A DNA stretch of 45,829 nucleotides from an uncultured Holophagaceae bacterium. Lineage in GTDB: Bacteria; Acidobacteriota; Holophagae; Holophagales; Holophagaceae. The notes under the pieces are model-generated. The model was not told where the DNA came from. It did not search any database and saw only the letters and a program-made list of their open reading frames with translations. Made by a program: the position numbers and the translations under genes. Positions 27,096-35,351 of the stretch are shown one piece after another (within the stretch, counting starts at the first letter, position 1; each line of letters begins with the position of its first letter). Location: NCBI GenBank assembly GCA_903863195.1, contig CAIPAY010000070.1, positions 1 to 45,829 on the forward strand. Reading direction: 5' to 3'.

Positions 27096-28213
27096 CAGCG
27101 CCACACGTTCTGGTTGGGGTTGCGGGTGTCCATCTCCAGCCAGAGCCGCTGGAGGCTCTGCAGGCGCTCCGGGTAGGCCAGGTCCAGGCGGTCCAGGGTC
27201 TCGTCGTCCTCGGGATCGAAGGCGCAGGGCTCTTCCAGCACCTCGGAGGGGAACTCCGGGAAGACCTGGGCCAGCAGGGCCCGGTCAAAGCCCCGGACGC
27301 TGAGGGTGCGGATGCCTGGCGTGTCCACCAGGATGCCGCCGCCGGGGCCGGCCGTCTGGGCCAGGGGCAGCCAGCGGGCTGCGGTGGTGGTCTGCTTGCC
27401 CGTGCCGAACTTGGTGAGGGTGCCGGTCTTCAGGACCGAGTCGGGCCGCAGAGCGTTCACCAGGGTGCTCTTGCCGACTCCGCTGTGGCCCAGCAGCACG
27501 ACCACGTGGTCCTGCAGCAGCGCGCGCAGAGGCTCGATGCCCTCGCCCTTCAGGGCCGAGGTCTCGTGGATGGCGACGCCCTGCTCCCGGAGGGGATCCA
27601 GCTCAGGCAGGGTGTCCTTCTTGGCGGCCCGGTCCCGCTTGGTGATCAGGACGCGGAAGGTGAGCCCGGCGTCCAGGGCCAGCAGCTGGGCCCGCTCCAG
27701 GAGGCCCGGCCGCAGGGGCGGGTCCACCACGGCGGCGCAGATCCAGAGCTCGTCGGCGTTGGCGCAGATGAGCTGCCAGGGCTCGCGGTCATCGCTGCCG
27801 CCCCGCTTCAGCAGCGACTTCCGGGGCATCACGGCCACGACCTGGGCCTGGGGCCGCTTGGCGTCCGTGGCCTCCACGGGCATGGGGATGTAGCGCACCC
27901 GATCCCCGCAGACGAGGTGGACGCCCTTGAGCTTGCCCCCCAGGGTGGCGCAGAGGACCGAGTGGTCAGCGAGCTCCAGGTCCACCCACTGGCTGTGGCG
28001 CTGGATCAGGGTGGCCTCGGGGAGGTGCAGCCAGGGCGCGGGGTCCGGCAGGCGCAGCAGGGCCTGGGCGTCGTGGGCCTCGATGCCGGTCTCCAGCCGC
28101 TCCGCCCGGCGCTGGCGCCGCTTGCTGTCTGTCGCCCGCTCGCCGGAGTAGACCTCCCGGTGGTCCAGATCCTGAGCCTCCCGGCTCTGGCCGAGGCGGA
28201 ACTTGCGGGACAT
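27095..28213 (-). CDS. rsgA: Ribosome small subunit-dependent GTPase A
   Basis: A circularly permuted GTPase that acts in late 30S maturation. In the 372-aa product the motifs appear in permuted order: G4 TKRD (191-194), G5 SAL (219-221), G1 GHSGVGKS (242-249), G3 DTPG (297-300). An OB-fold precedes the GTPase domain (about 75-135). The extended N-terminus is basic. The C-terminal zinc site typical of RsgA (three Cys and one His) is missing: the matching region reads EEPCAFDPEDDET, with a single Cys. It sits between efp and lpxL, with a 16-base gap to efp and a stop/start overlap with lpxL. Confidence 0.93.
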   Translation of the reverse strand: MSRKFRLGQSREAQDLDHREVYSGERATDSKRRQRRAERLETGIEAHDAQALLRLPDPAPWLHLPEATLIQRHSQWVDLELADHSVLCATLGGKLKGVHLVCGDRVRYIPMPVEATDAKRPQAQVVAVMPRKSLLKRGGSDDREPWQLICANADELWICAAVVDPPLRPGLLERAQLLALDAGLTFRVLITKRDRAAKKDTLPELDPLREQGVAIHETSALKGEGIEPLRALLQDHVVVLLGHSGVGKSTLVNALRPDSVLKTGTLTKFGTGKQTTTAARWLPLAQTAGPGGGILVDTPGIRTLSVRGFDRALLAQVFPEFPSEVLEEPCAFDPEDDETLDRLDLAYPERLQSLQRLWLEMDTRNPNQNVWR

Positions 28214-28229
28214 CAGGCGGCCAGGAGCA

Positions 28230-28805
28230 TCAGGCTCGGCCCGCGAACTCGCCGGTCTCAGTGCTGACCTTCACCTTCTCGCCCTCCTTGATGAAGAGGG
28301 GCACCTTGATCTCGATGCCGGTCTCCAGCTTGGCTGGCTTGGTGACGTTGCCGCTGGCCGTGTCGCCGCGGGCACCGGGCTCGGTGTAGGTGATGGTGAG
28401 CTCCACCTGGGTGGGCATCTGCAGGCCGATGGGGTTGCCGTTGAACTTCTGGATCTGCACCATGAGGCCCTCGGTGAGGTAGTCCAGGGCATCGCCGAGG
28501 AGGTCCGGACCGAGGGTGTGGGTCTCGTAGGTCTCCTGGTCCATGAAGTGGGAGCCCTCGCCATCGCTGTAGAGGTAGCTGGAGTCCTGGAGGACCAGGT
28601 CCGGCTCCTTGAACTTGTCGCCGGCCTTGAAGGTCTTGTCGAAGACCGCCCGGGTCAGCAGGTTCCGCATCTTGATGCGCACCAGGGTCTGCCCGCCCCG
28701 GGCAGTGGGGGTCGAGATCTCCACGTCCAGGCAGTGATACGGGGTGTCCTCGAGTTGGAAGAACATCTTGCGCTTGATCTCGATGGCTTCGAGCAGGGCG
28801 GCCAT
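28230..28805 (-). CDS. efp: Elongation factor P, EfpL/YeiP type
   Basis: Relieves ribosome stalling at proline-rich sequences. The 191-aa product has the three-domain EF-P layout (KOW-like N-domain and two OB domains ending in GEFAGRA). The loop that reaches the peptidyl-transferase centre reads STPTARGGQTL, with Arg36 at the tip, close to the SPTARGAATL loop of E. coli YeiP/EfpL rather than the Lys34 loop of canonical EF-P. An overall YeiP-like character continues in the middle (DSSYLYSDGEGSHFMD, then YETHTLG). No EF-P modification gene is in the window. First gene of a probable efp-rsgA-lpxL operon; divergent from the protein kinase. Confidence 0.93.
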   Translation of the reverse strand: MAALLEAIEIKRKMFFQLEDTPYHCLDVEISTPTARGGQTLVRIKMRNLLTRAVFDKTFKAGDKFKEPDLVLQDSSYLYSDGEGSHFMDQETYETHTLGPDLLGDALDYLTEGLMVQIQKFNGNPIGLQMPTQVELTITYTEPGARGDTASGNVTKPAKLETGIEIKVPLFIKEGEKVKVSTETGEFAGRA

Positions 28806-28880
28806 GGGGACTCCAGTGGGTCGAATCCTCCATTCTACCCCGACTCCAGGAGGGGGTCTCGCGGTTAGAATCTCAGTTCC

Positions 28881-30101
28881 ATGGCGGACCCCAAGACCAT
28901 CGGTAGGTATCAGGTCCTGCGCCCTATCGGTCAGGGGGGCATGGGGACGGTCTACCTGGCCGAGGATCCCCTGCTCAAGCGGCGGGTGGCCATCAAGGTG
29001 GTCCGCGTCACCGGGGCTGCCCGGCGCCAGGCCATGCTGCGGTTCCGCCGCGAGGCCGAGATCAGCGCCCAGCTGAACCACCCCAACCTGGTGACCATCT
29101 TCGACGTGGGCGTGGAAGAGGAACTGGGTCCCTTCCTGGCCATGGAATACGTCGAAGGGAAGAGCCTCGACAAGCACATCAAGGAGAAGAGCCTTGACCA
29201 GGAGACCGCCGCGCGGGTGCTGATCCAGGCCATGCGGGCCCTGCGGGCGGCCCACCGGCAGGCCATCCTCCACCGCGACGTGAAGCCGGAGAACATCCTG
29301 CTCAGCGAGGAAGGCCGGGCCAAGCTCATGGACTTCGGCATCGCCCGGAGCATGGGCCACAGCGGCATGGATTCTGAGGAGTCCCTGGAGCCAGCTGCGC
29401 CCGGGTCCGATGGCACCGAGAACTACGCCCAGACCATCGCCCTGCGGCTGACCATGACCGGGGACTTCCTCGGCTCCCCTGCTTACGCTCCGCCGGAGGT
29501 CCTGCGCGGAGGCGAAGGCACGCCCGCCTCGGACCGCTACAGCTTTGCCGCCACCGCCTTCGAGCTGCTGACGGGCCAGCTGCCCCACCCGGGCAGCGGC
29601 ATCACGGAGATCATCGTCCACATCCTGCGGGAGCCGGTGACCCTGCCGTCAGACCTCCCGCCGAGGCTGGCGGCGGTGTTCAACCGGGCGCTGGCCGTCG
29701 ATCCCGATGACCGCTACACCACCCTGCCGGAGTTCATGGAGGAACTCATCGATGCCCTGCCCGGTCCGGCCAGCATGCGGGCCCGGCTCTTCGCGGCCCT
29801 GGGCCAGGAGGAGGATGGCAGCAGCGTGTCCACCGCCCGGTTCCGGATCGCGGAGCTGGGCCTGGAAGACAGCGGCCCGGCCCCCGCAGTCACCCGCTCC
29901 CAGTCGGGACGGGCGCTGAAGATCGCTCTCGCGGAGGATCCTGTCGAGAGCTACCTGGCGTCCCGGAAGGCCCCCGCGGGGACCAGCCCTGGCCAGATCG
30001 ACTGGGTCCGGATCCTCAAGTGGGCCGCCTTCATCTTCGTGGTCCTCCAGCTCTTCTGGTGGCTGGCGCCCGCGATCTCCCGGTTCAGGCTGAAGTCCTG
30101 A
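28881..30101 (+). CDS. Membrane-anchored Ser/Thr protein kinase (PknB-like)
   Basis: A 406-aa eukaryotic-type kinase. The catalytic domain (about 8-300) has the glycine loop IGQGGMGTVYLAED, the ATP-binding Lys in VAIKVVRV, the catalytic loop ILHRDVKPENILL, and DFG in KLMDFGIARS. The activation segment contains an insert rich in Asp, Glu and Ser before GSPAYAPPEVL. A linker follows, then a C-terminal membrane helix (WAAFIFVVLQLFWWLAPAI) with almost nothing outside. There is no PASTA or other sensor domain. The TGA stop abuts the stop of the convergent CPBP gene, the two forming TGATCA. Substrates are unknown. Confidence 0.93.
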   Translation: MADPKTIGRYQVLRPIGQGGMGTVYLAEDPLLKRRVAIKVVRVTGAARRQAMLRFRREAEISAQLNHPNLVTIFDVGVEEELGPFLAMEYVEGKSLDKHIKEKSLDQETAARVLIQAMRALRAAHRQAILHRDVKPENILLSEEGRAKLMDFGIARSMGHSGMDSEESLEPAAPGSDGTENYAQTIALRLTMTGDFLGSPAYAPPEVLRGGEGTPASDRYSFAATAFELLTGQLPHPGSGITEIIVHILREPVTLPSDLPPRLAAVFNRALAVDPDDRYTTLPEFMEELIDALPGPASMRARLFAALGQEEDGSSVSTARFRIAELGLEDSGPAPAVTRSQSGRALKIALAEDPVESYLASRKAPAGTSPGQIDWVRILKWAAFIFVVLQLFWWLAPAISRFRLKS

Positions 30102-31442
30102 TCAGGCGAAGGCCCGCAGCAGCAGGAACTGGGTGCCGTTCCAGCAGGCATGGATGAGGATGGGGGTGCGGAGGCTGCCGGTCTGGCGCATGGCCAGCCC
30201 CAGGACAAGACCGAGGGTGCTGAGGGGGGGCAGCCCGGCGGGCTGGAGGTGGATGGCCCCGAAGAGCAGCGCCGACAGAACCAGTGCCAGGACCAGCCGC
30301 TGCCGCTGGGCCAGCACGGGCAGGAGGAAGCCGCGGAAGAGCAGCTCCTCGAAGCAGGGCGCCAGCAGGGCGACCGTCAGGAACAGGGCCAGGTTCGGGA
30401 GCCAGCCGCGGAGGCTGCGCAGCAGCTCCTGCAGGTCCCGCTGGGGGCTCTGGTCGGGGCTCAGCAGCGGCCCCGTCACCAGGGCTACGGCCAGCACCAG
30501 CAGCACCGCCAGGCCCAGGAAGGCGCTGCCCCAGGCGAGGTCCCGGCCCAGGCGGCCCGGGGCCACCCGCTGCCAGAGCTCCCGGAGGCTGAGTCCCTCC
30601 GCCCAGCAGAGCAGGCGGATCCCCAGGGCTGCGTGGAGGCTGTAGCCTAGGGGAATGGCGAGCCAACGGAGCCCGGGCCAGGGCGCGAGCGCCAGCCCCG
30701 CGAGGTTGCTGGCCAGGAAGAAGCCCAGGAACCAGGTCAGGAGGACCAGGGCGGCGGCTCGGCCGGACAGGGACCAGGTCGGCAGGGGCTGGGGCAGGGG
30801 CAGGCCCTTGGTTGCCAGCAGGTAGATGAGCAGGGCAACGCCACCGGCCGCGGCGCCCACAACCAGCAACCCCATCACGGCGAGCCCGGCCAGTCGGGTC
30901 GCCAGGCCGCGCCGGGCCTGGGCACGCAGCGCCTCCCCTCCAGACTCGCGGTCCCGGAGGCGGGCCTCCAGCAGGTCGGCGGCATAGCCGTCCCCGAGGC
31001 GGCGATGGACCTCGGTTCGGTCCGCGTCGCTGGGGAGGGGCGCGCCGACATAGGCGGCGAGGCAGACCCGCCGGAAGCCCGGACCCCCGGCCCCAGCGGG
31101 GGTGGTCGCGGCCAGCCAGCGCTCGGCTGGCTCCGCCTGTTCGCCTAGCTCCGCCCTTAGGACGGCCAGCAGGGCCCGGTCCCAGGGCTCCCTGGCCTGG
31201 CTCTCGGACCGGGCCCAGTCCCGCGAAGGTCCTCCCCGGTGCAGCAGCAGGTCCGGCCCGCCAAGGACCACTTCCAGCAGGCGGCCCTGGAGGCTGGCCC
31301 GCTCCGCGGGGCGCCGGGCGCTGTGCCGGCGGGCGGCCAAGGTGAACCCCGCCGCCAGAAGGGCCAGCAGCGCCAACAGGGCGATAAGAGAATCGGCCCA
31401 GCGGCGGTCGGGGTGCCAGGAGTGGCGGAGAGGGGCGGACAT
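30102..31442 (-). CDS. CPBP family intramembrane metalloprotease
   Basis: A 446-aa polytopic membrane protein. The C-terminal CPBP (CAAX protease/bacteriocin-processing) domain shows all three motifs: EELLFRGFLLP with the Glu pair, FGAIHLQ, and HACWNGTQF. An unusual N-terminal part of about 150 residues has one membrane helix (LIALLALLALLAAGFTLAA) followed by a soluble, Ala/Arg-rich segment. Its role is unknown; family members process prenylated or secreted proteins or give bacteriocin self-immunity. It converges on the kinase gene with no gap. Confidence 0.87.
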   Translation of the reverse strand: MSAPLRHSWHPDRRWADSLIALLALLALLAAGFTLAARRHSARRPAERASLQGRLLEVVLGGPDLLLHRGGPSRDWARSESQAREPWDRALLAVLRAELGEQAEPAERWLAATTPAGAGGPGFRRVCLAAYVGAPLPSDADRTEVHRRLGDGYAADLLEARLRDRESGGEALRAQARRGLATRLAGLAVMGLLVVGAAAGGVALLIYLLATKGLPLPQPLPTWSLSGRAAALVLLTWFLGFFLASNLAGLALAPWPGLRWLAIPLGYSLHAALGIRLLCWAEGLSLRELWQRVAPGRLGRDLAWGSAFLGLAVLLVLAVALVTGPLLSPDQSPQRDLQELLRSLRGWLPNLALFLTVALLAPCFEELLFRGFLLPVLAQRQRLVLALVLSALLFGAIHLQPAGLPPLSTLGLVLGLAMRQTGSLRTPILIHACWNGTQFLLLRAFA

Positions 31443-31480
31443 GGCTCCAGGCTACGCGAGAGCGGCGGGGACGGGGATCT

Positions 31481-31846
31481 CTAGAAAGGCTGGCGGCCCG
31501 TGCGTCGGAACCGCCAGGCGGACCAGCGGAGATAGGTCCGGTTGACCAGCCCGGGGCAGCCGGGCAGGGCCAGCAGGGGGGATAGCCACCGCCAGCCCGG
31601 CAGCCGGCGGGCGATGGGGCGCAGCAGGTCGGCCCCGGCGCGGACCTCGCGGGTGGCCAGGTCGAGGCCGTGGATCTCGCGCTCGAGGGGCTTTCCGGCC
31701 AGCTCCGGACCCAGGCGCAGCAGCTCGGGGTCGCGCAGGGAGACCACCAGGAGCAGGCCCAGCCGGTCCTGCCGGGCCAGCCAGAGGGCCATGCGGCAGC
31801 AGAGGGTGCAGGCGGGGTCGTAGGCGAGGAGCAGCGGCGCGGGCAT
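31481..31846 (-). CDS. DUF393 (DCC family) thiol-disulfide protein
   Basis: A 121-aa protein with the family signature DPACTLCC near the N-terminus (YDPACTLCCRMALWLAR), a CxxC redox-like pair in a thioredoxin-like fold. The C-terminus is typical (CPGLVNRTYLRWSAWRFRRT). The start at 31846 places the motif about ten residues in, as in relatives. The function of the family is not firmly known. It is 38 bases before the CPBP gene on the same strand and divergent from the thioesterase. Confidence 0.87.
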   Translation of the reverse strand: MPAPLLLAYDPACTLCCRMALWLARQDRLGLLLVVSLRDPELLRLGPELAGKPLEREIHGLDLATREVRAGADLLRPIARRLPGWRWLSPLLALPGCPGLVNRTYLRWSAWRFRRTGRQPF

Positions 31847-31891
31847 CGTCGAATCCAGGGTTGGCGTTAAGGTAGTTGCATCGGAGGCACC

Positions 31892-32287
31892 ATGCCATTC
31901 TCCCACCCCATCGAGGTCAGGTTCGGCGATCTGGACGCCATGGGTCATGTGAACAATGCCATGATCGTGACCTACATCGAGCAGGCCCGGTTCCAGTGGT
32001 GGCGCAGCTACCTGGGGGGCCGCAAGTTCCAGGAGGAGGGCTTCCTGCTGGCCCGGGTAGAGGTGGACTACCGGATGCCCATCCTGCTGGGGGACGACGT
32101 CCGCGTGGAGCTGCACTGCAGCCGGGTGGGCAACAGCTCCTTCGAGCTCACCTACCGCATCACCAAGGGCCTCGGCGGCGAGCTCTTCGCCGAGGGCAAG
32201 TCGGTCCAGGTCATGCTGGACTTCACCACCAACCGTCCCAAGGCCCTCTCCGCCGCCACGCGGGAGTGGGTTGAAGCCCAAGCCTGA
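31892..32287 (+). CDS. Acyl-CoA thioesterase, 4-hydroxybenzoyl-CoA thioesterase fold
   Basis: A 131-aa hot-dog-fold enzyme of the YbgC/FadM type. The catalytic Asp is in EVRFGDLDAMGHVNNAMIVT, the classic DxDxxGHVNN signature, and the long helix reads YIEQARFQWW. It hydrolyses an acyl-CoA thioester; chain length is unknown. GGAGG precedes the ATG. Its stop overlaps the next start as TGATG, so the downstream unknown protein is likely made together with it. Confidence 0.93.
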   Translation: MPFSHPIEVRFGDLDAMGHVNNAMIVTYIEQARFQWWRSYLGGRKFQEEGFLLARVEVDYRMPILLGDDVRVELHCSRVGNSSFELTYRITKGLGGELFAEGKSVQVMLDFTTNRPKALSAATREWVEAQA

Positions 32288-33036
32288 TGTTGCTGGGCAC
32301 CGCCACCTGGGACGAGGGTCCGGCGGTCCGGCGGGCCCTGGTGGCCCGGCTGGACTCCGGTCGCCTGGCGGACCTGAGCCGCATCGAGGCCCTCCGCCTG
32401 CGGAAGCTGGGCGAGGGGGACCCCGACCGGCTGGCCGAGGTGCTGGTGCCCGCCAGCCTGCGCCGCCTGCTGGACGGGGGGTCCCGGGCGCTGGCCCGGG
32501 CACGCCAGACCTTGGCCTATGCCGAGAAGTGGGACCGGCGGGGGACCCTCCCTGAGTTTCTGGCGCCGACCGCCTCGGCGGTGGCTCTGGGCCCCTGCCT
32601 GCCCCGGCCCGCGGCGCTGCGCCGGATGGATGGCTCCCAGCTGGACCGCCTTGGCGTCCGGGGACCGGGGGCGGAGCTTGCGGCTCCGCCCCAGCCAGCC
32701 ATGGCTGCCGTGGGGCTGGCCGGCGGCGCCATCGGGGGCTTCTGTCTGGCTCTGGAGGAGGCAGGTAGTCTGGTGTTGGGAGCCTGGCTGACGGATGCCT
32801 GGCCCACGGGCAGCTTGGAGCTGCGGTCGGGGGGCACCCGCCGGAGCGCGCCCCTCAAGGCCTGGGAAGGCCTGGATCTGCCCCCGCTGCGCGCCGGCGA
32901 GGTGCTGCTCTTGCCGCCCCCGAAGCTGAAGCCGCTGCACGGCCTGGTGGCCGGTGCGGAGGTCTGCCTCAGTGCGGGCTTCGAGCAGCTGGTCCTGCGC
33001 CTCGGCCCCGAGAGCGTCCATCCCACGGTGCAGTGA
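32287..33036 (+). CDS. Hypothetical protein coupled to the thioesterase
   Basis: A 249-aa soluble protein, Leu/Ala/Gly-rich, with no recognised domain or signal peptide. The N-terminal third is helical (AVRRALVARLDSGRLADLSR). A Gly/Ala-rich stretch in the middle (MAAVGLAGGAIGGFCLALEE) could be a single hydrophobic helix or a buried core. The start overlaps the thioesterase stop (TGATG). Codon use fits the neighbours. A 10-bp hairpin (32668-32692) lies inside the frame. Function is not known; coupling suggests work on the same acyl substrate. Confidence 0.75.
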   Translation: MLLGTATWDEGPAVRRALVARLDSGRLADLSRIEALRLRKLGEGDPDRLAEVLVPASLRRLLDGGSRALARARQTLAYAEKWDRRGTLPEFLAPTASAVALGPCLPRPAALRRMDGSQLDRLGVRGPGAELAAPPQPAMAAVGLAGGAIGGFCLALEEAGSLVLGAWLTDAWPTGSLELRSGGTRRSAPLKAWEGLDLPPLRAGEVLLLPPPKLKPLHGLVAGAEVCLSAGFEQLVLRLGPESVHPTVQ

Positions 33037-33039
33037 GCC

Positions 33040-34386
33040 TCAGCCCCGGATCATCTCAGCGATGAGGAAGGCCATCTCGAGGCTCTGGGTGCCGTTCAGC
33101 CGGGGATCGCAGCCGGTCTCGTAGGCCTTGGCGAGGTCGGCCTCGGACAGGCGCTCGGTACCGCCGGTGCACTCGGTGACGGCCTCGCCCGTGAGCTCGA
33201 TGTGGACGCCGCCCAGGTGGGAGCCCTGGGCCCGGTGGAGCTCGAAGGCCAGGCGGAGCTCCGCGAGGATGGCGGCGAAGTCCCGGGTCTTGTACCCCGA
33301 GGCGCTCTCGACGCCGTTCCCGTGCATGGGGTCGCAGCTCCAGAGCACCGGGTGGTCTGTGGCCTGGACCGCCGCCAGCAGGGGGGGCAGGGCCGCCTGG
33401 ATTCGCGTGGCGCCGAAGCGGGAGATCAGGGTGATGCGGCCGGGCTCGCGGTCGGGATCGAGCCGGTCGAGCAGGGCGACCAGATGGTCCGGCGTGGCGC
33501 TGGGACCCACCTTCACGCCGAGGGGATTCCGGAGGCCGCGGAGGTATTCCAGGTGGGCGCCGTCCAGCTGACGGGTGCGCTCCCCCACCCAGAGGGTGTG
33601 GGCCCCCAGGTTGCAGTAGCCCCGGTCCTCGCCGACCCAGCGGGTGAGCGCCTCTTCGTAGGGCAGCAGCAGGGCCTCGTGGCTGGTGAAGAAGTCGATG
33701 CGCTCCAGCACGTCGCGCTGGACGCCGCCCAGGGCCTCCAGAAAGTCCAGGGACTCCCGCACCTGGTCCAGGGTCCGCCGGTAGGCGGGCACCTCGCCGG
33801 ACCCGCCGGGCAGCTCCCAGCGCTCGGGATGGTGCAGGTCCGCGAAGCCGCTGGCGGTGAGGGCCCGCAGGTGGTTGAGGGTGGCGGCCGAGTGGTAGTA
33901 GGCCTCCAGCATGCGGCCGGGATCGGGCCGGCGGCTGTCGGGATCGGGCTCCAGGCCGTTGATGAGGTCGCCCCGGTAGCTGGGCAGCTCCCGGCCCTGA
34001 ACGAGCTCCGTAGGCTTGCTGCGGGGCTTGGCGAACTGGCCGGCGATGCGCCCCACGCGCACCACGGGCTTGCGGCCGCCATGGGTGAGGGCCACGGACA
34101 TCTGCAGCAAGACTCGCAGCTTGCCCTCGATGGCCTCCGGCGTGCAGTCCTGGAAGCGCTCGGCGCAGTCGCCGCCCTGGAGCAGGAAGCGCCGACCGGC
34201 GGCGGCCTCCGCCAGCAGCCCGCGCAGGCGCGTGATCTCACCCGGCACCACCAGGGGCGGCAGCCGCCGCAGACGCGCCAGCACAGCCTCGACCTCGGAA
34301 GGCTGATCGAAGACCGGCTGCTGCGCGGCCGGGCAGCGCTGCCAGCTGTGGGGATTCCAGGGTGCAGGGATGGGGGGCTCGCTCAA
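33040..34386 (-). CDS. aroG: DAHP synthase, class II (first step of the shikimate pathway)
   Basis: Condenses phosphoenolpyruvate and erythrose 4-phosphate. About 448 aa from a TTG at 34386, which overlaps the nadA stop and leads into PWNPHSWQRCPAAQQPVF, the usual class II N-terminus. No ATG occurs in frame before the conserved core. Visible motifs are LLQGGDCAERF (metal-binding Cys74), GRIAGQFAKPRSKP, SHEALLLPYEEAL, HTLWVGERTRQLDGAH, PLGVKVGP, LWSCDPMHGNG and GGVHIELTGEAVTECTGG. The start codon is inferred; no clear Shine-Dalgarno precedes it. It lies directly after nadA, so translation is probably coupled. Confidence 0.93.
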   Translation of the reverse strand: MSEPPIPAPWNPHSWQRCPAAQQPVFDQPSEVEAVLARLRRLPPLVVPGEITRLRGLLAEAAAGRRFLLQGGDCAERFQDCTPEAIEGKLRVLLQMSVALTHGGRKPVVRVGRIAGQFAKPRSKPTELVQGRELPSYRGDLINGLEPDPDSRRPDPGRMLEAYYHSAATLNHLRALTASGFADLHHPERWELPGGSGEVPAYRRTLDQVRESLDFLEALGGVQRDVLERIDFFTSHEALLLPYEEALTRWVGEDRGYCNLGAHTLWVGERTRQLDGAHLEYLRGLRNPLGVKVGPSATPDHLVALLDRLDPDREPGRITLISRFGATRIQAALPPLLAAVQATDHPVLWSCDPMHGNGVESASGYKTRDFAAILAELRLAFELHRAQGSHLGGVHIELTGEAVTECTGGTERLSEADLAKAYETGCDPRLNGTQSLEMAFLIAEMIRG

Positions 34387-35351
34387 CCGAGGGCCAGCAT
34401 CCGCTCGAGGGGCTTCAGGGCCTGCACCCGGAGGGACTCCTCCAGGCGGATCTCGGGCTTGAGGTCCCGGAGGCAGAGGTAGAGCTTCTCCAGACTGTTG
34501 AGCTTCATGTAGGGACAGAGGCTGCAGTTGCAGCCGCTGTCGGCGGGAGCGGGAATCAGCTGAGCCTCTGGCCGCCGCAGGTGCATCTGGTGGAGGATGC
34601 CCGCCTCGGTGGCGACGATGAAGGCCCTGGCGCGGTCCTTCTCGACGTAGTTCAGTAGCGCCGCGGTGGAGCCCACGAAGTCCGCCAGCTGGCTGACCGT
34701 GGCATCGCACTCGGGGTGGGCGATGAGCTTGGCCTCGGGGTGCTGGGCTTTGAGGGCGGCCAGGCGCTTGGCGGTGAACTGCTCGTGCACGATGCAGAAG
34801 CCCGGGAACAGCACCATGTCCCGACCCGTCTGCTTCATCACCCACTTGCCCAGGTGGCGGTCCGGGGCGAAGACCAGCTTGCGGTCTTTCGGCAGGCTGT
34901 TCACCACCCGCTCGGCGTTGCTGCTGGTGCAGATGACGGTGCTGAGGGCCTTCACGCCCGCGGAGCAGTTGATGTAGCTGACGACATCGTGATCTGGGTA
35001 CTGCTTCAGCCACTCGGCGAAGTGATCTGCGGGACAGCGGTCCGCCAGGCTGCAGCCCGCATCCATGTCCGGGATGACCACGGTCTTGGTGGGGTTGAGG
35101 ATCTTGGCGGTCTCGGCCATGAAGTGGACGCCGCAGAAGGCGATCACGTCAGCAGCGGTCTTGGCGGCCTGCTGGCTGAGTTGCAGGCTGTCGCCCACAA
35201 AGTCGGCCAGGTCCTGGATCTCGGGTTCCTGGTAGTAGTGGCCCAGGATGACGGCCTTGCGCTCGGCCTTGAGGCGCCGGATCTCGGCGGGCAGGTCCAG
35301 GCCGGCGGGGATGCTCTCGAGGTCGGGGAGGTAGGGGGCGGTCAGGTCCAT
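34383..35351 (-). CDS. nadA: Quinolinate synthase
   Basis: [4Fe-4S] enzyme that makes quinolinate from iminoaspartate and dihydroxyacetone phosphate for NAD synthesis. The 322-aa product has the family motifs ILGHYYQEPEIQDLADF, GVHFMAETAKILNP and APDRHLGKW. The three cluster cysteines are in DMDAGCSLAD (C100), AHPECDATV and CNCSLCPYM. nadB and nadC are not in the window. The ATG at 35351 is clear. aroG follows with a 4-base overlap. Confidence 0.96.
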   Translation of the reverse strand: MDLTAPYLPDLESIPAGLDLPAEIRRLKAERKAVILGHYYQEPEIQDLADFVGDSLQLSQQAAKTAADVIAFCGVHFMAETAKILNPTKTVVIPDMDAGCSLADRCPADHFAEWLKQYPDHDVVSYINCSAGVKALSTVICTSSNAERVVNSLPKDRKLVFAPDRHLGKWVMKQTGRDMVLFPGFCIVHEQFTAKRLAALKAQHPEAKLIAHPECDATVSQLADFVGSTAALLNYVEKDRARAFIVATEAGILHQMHLRRPEAQLIPAPADSGCNCSLCPYMKLNSLEKLYLCLRDLKPEIRLEESLRVQALKPLERMLALG

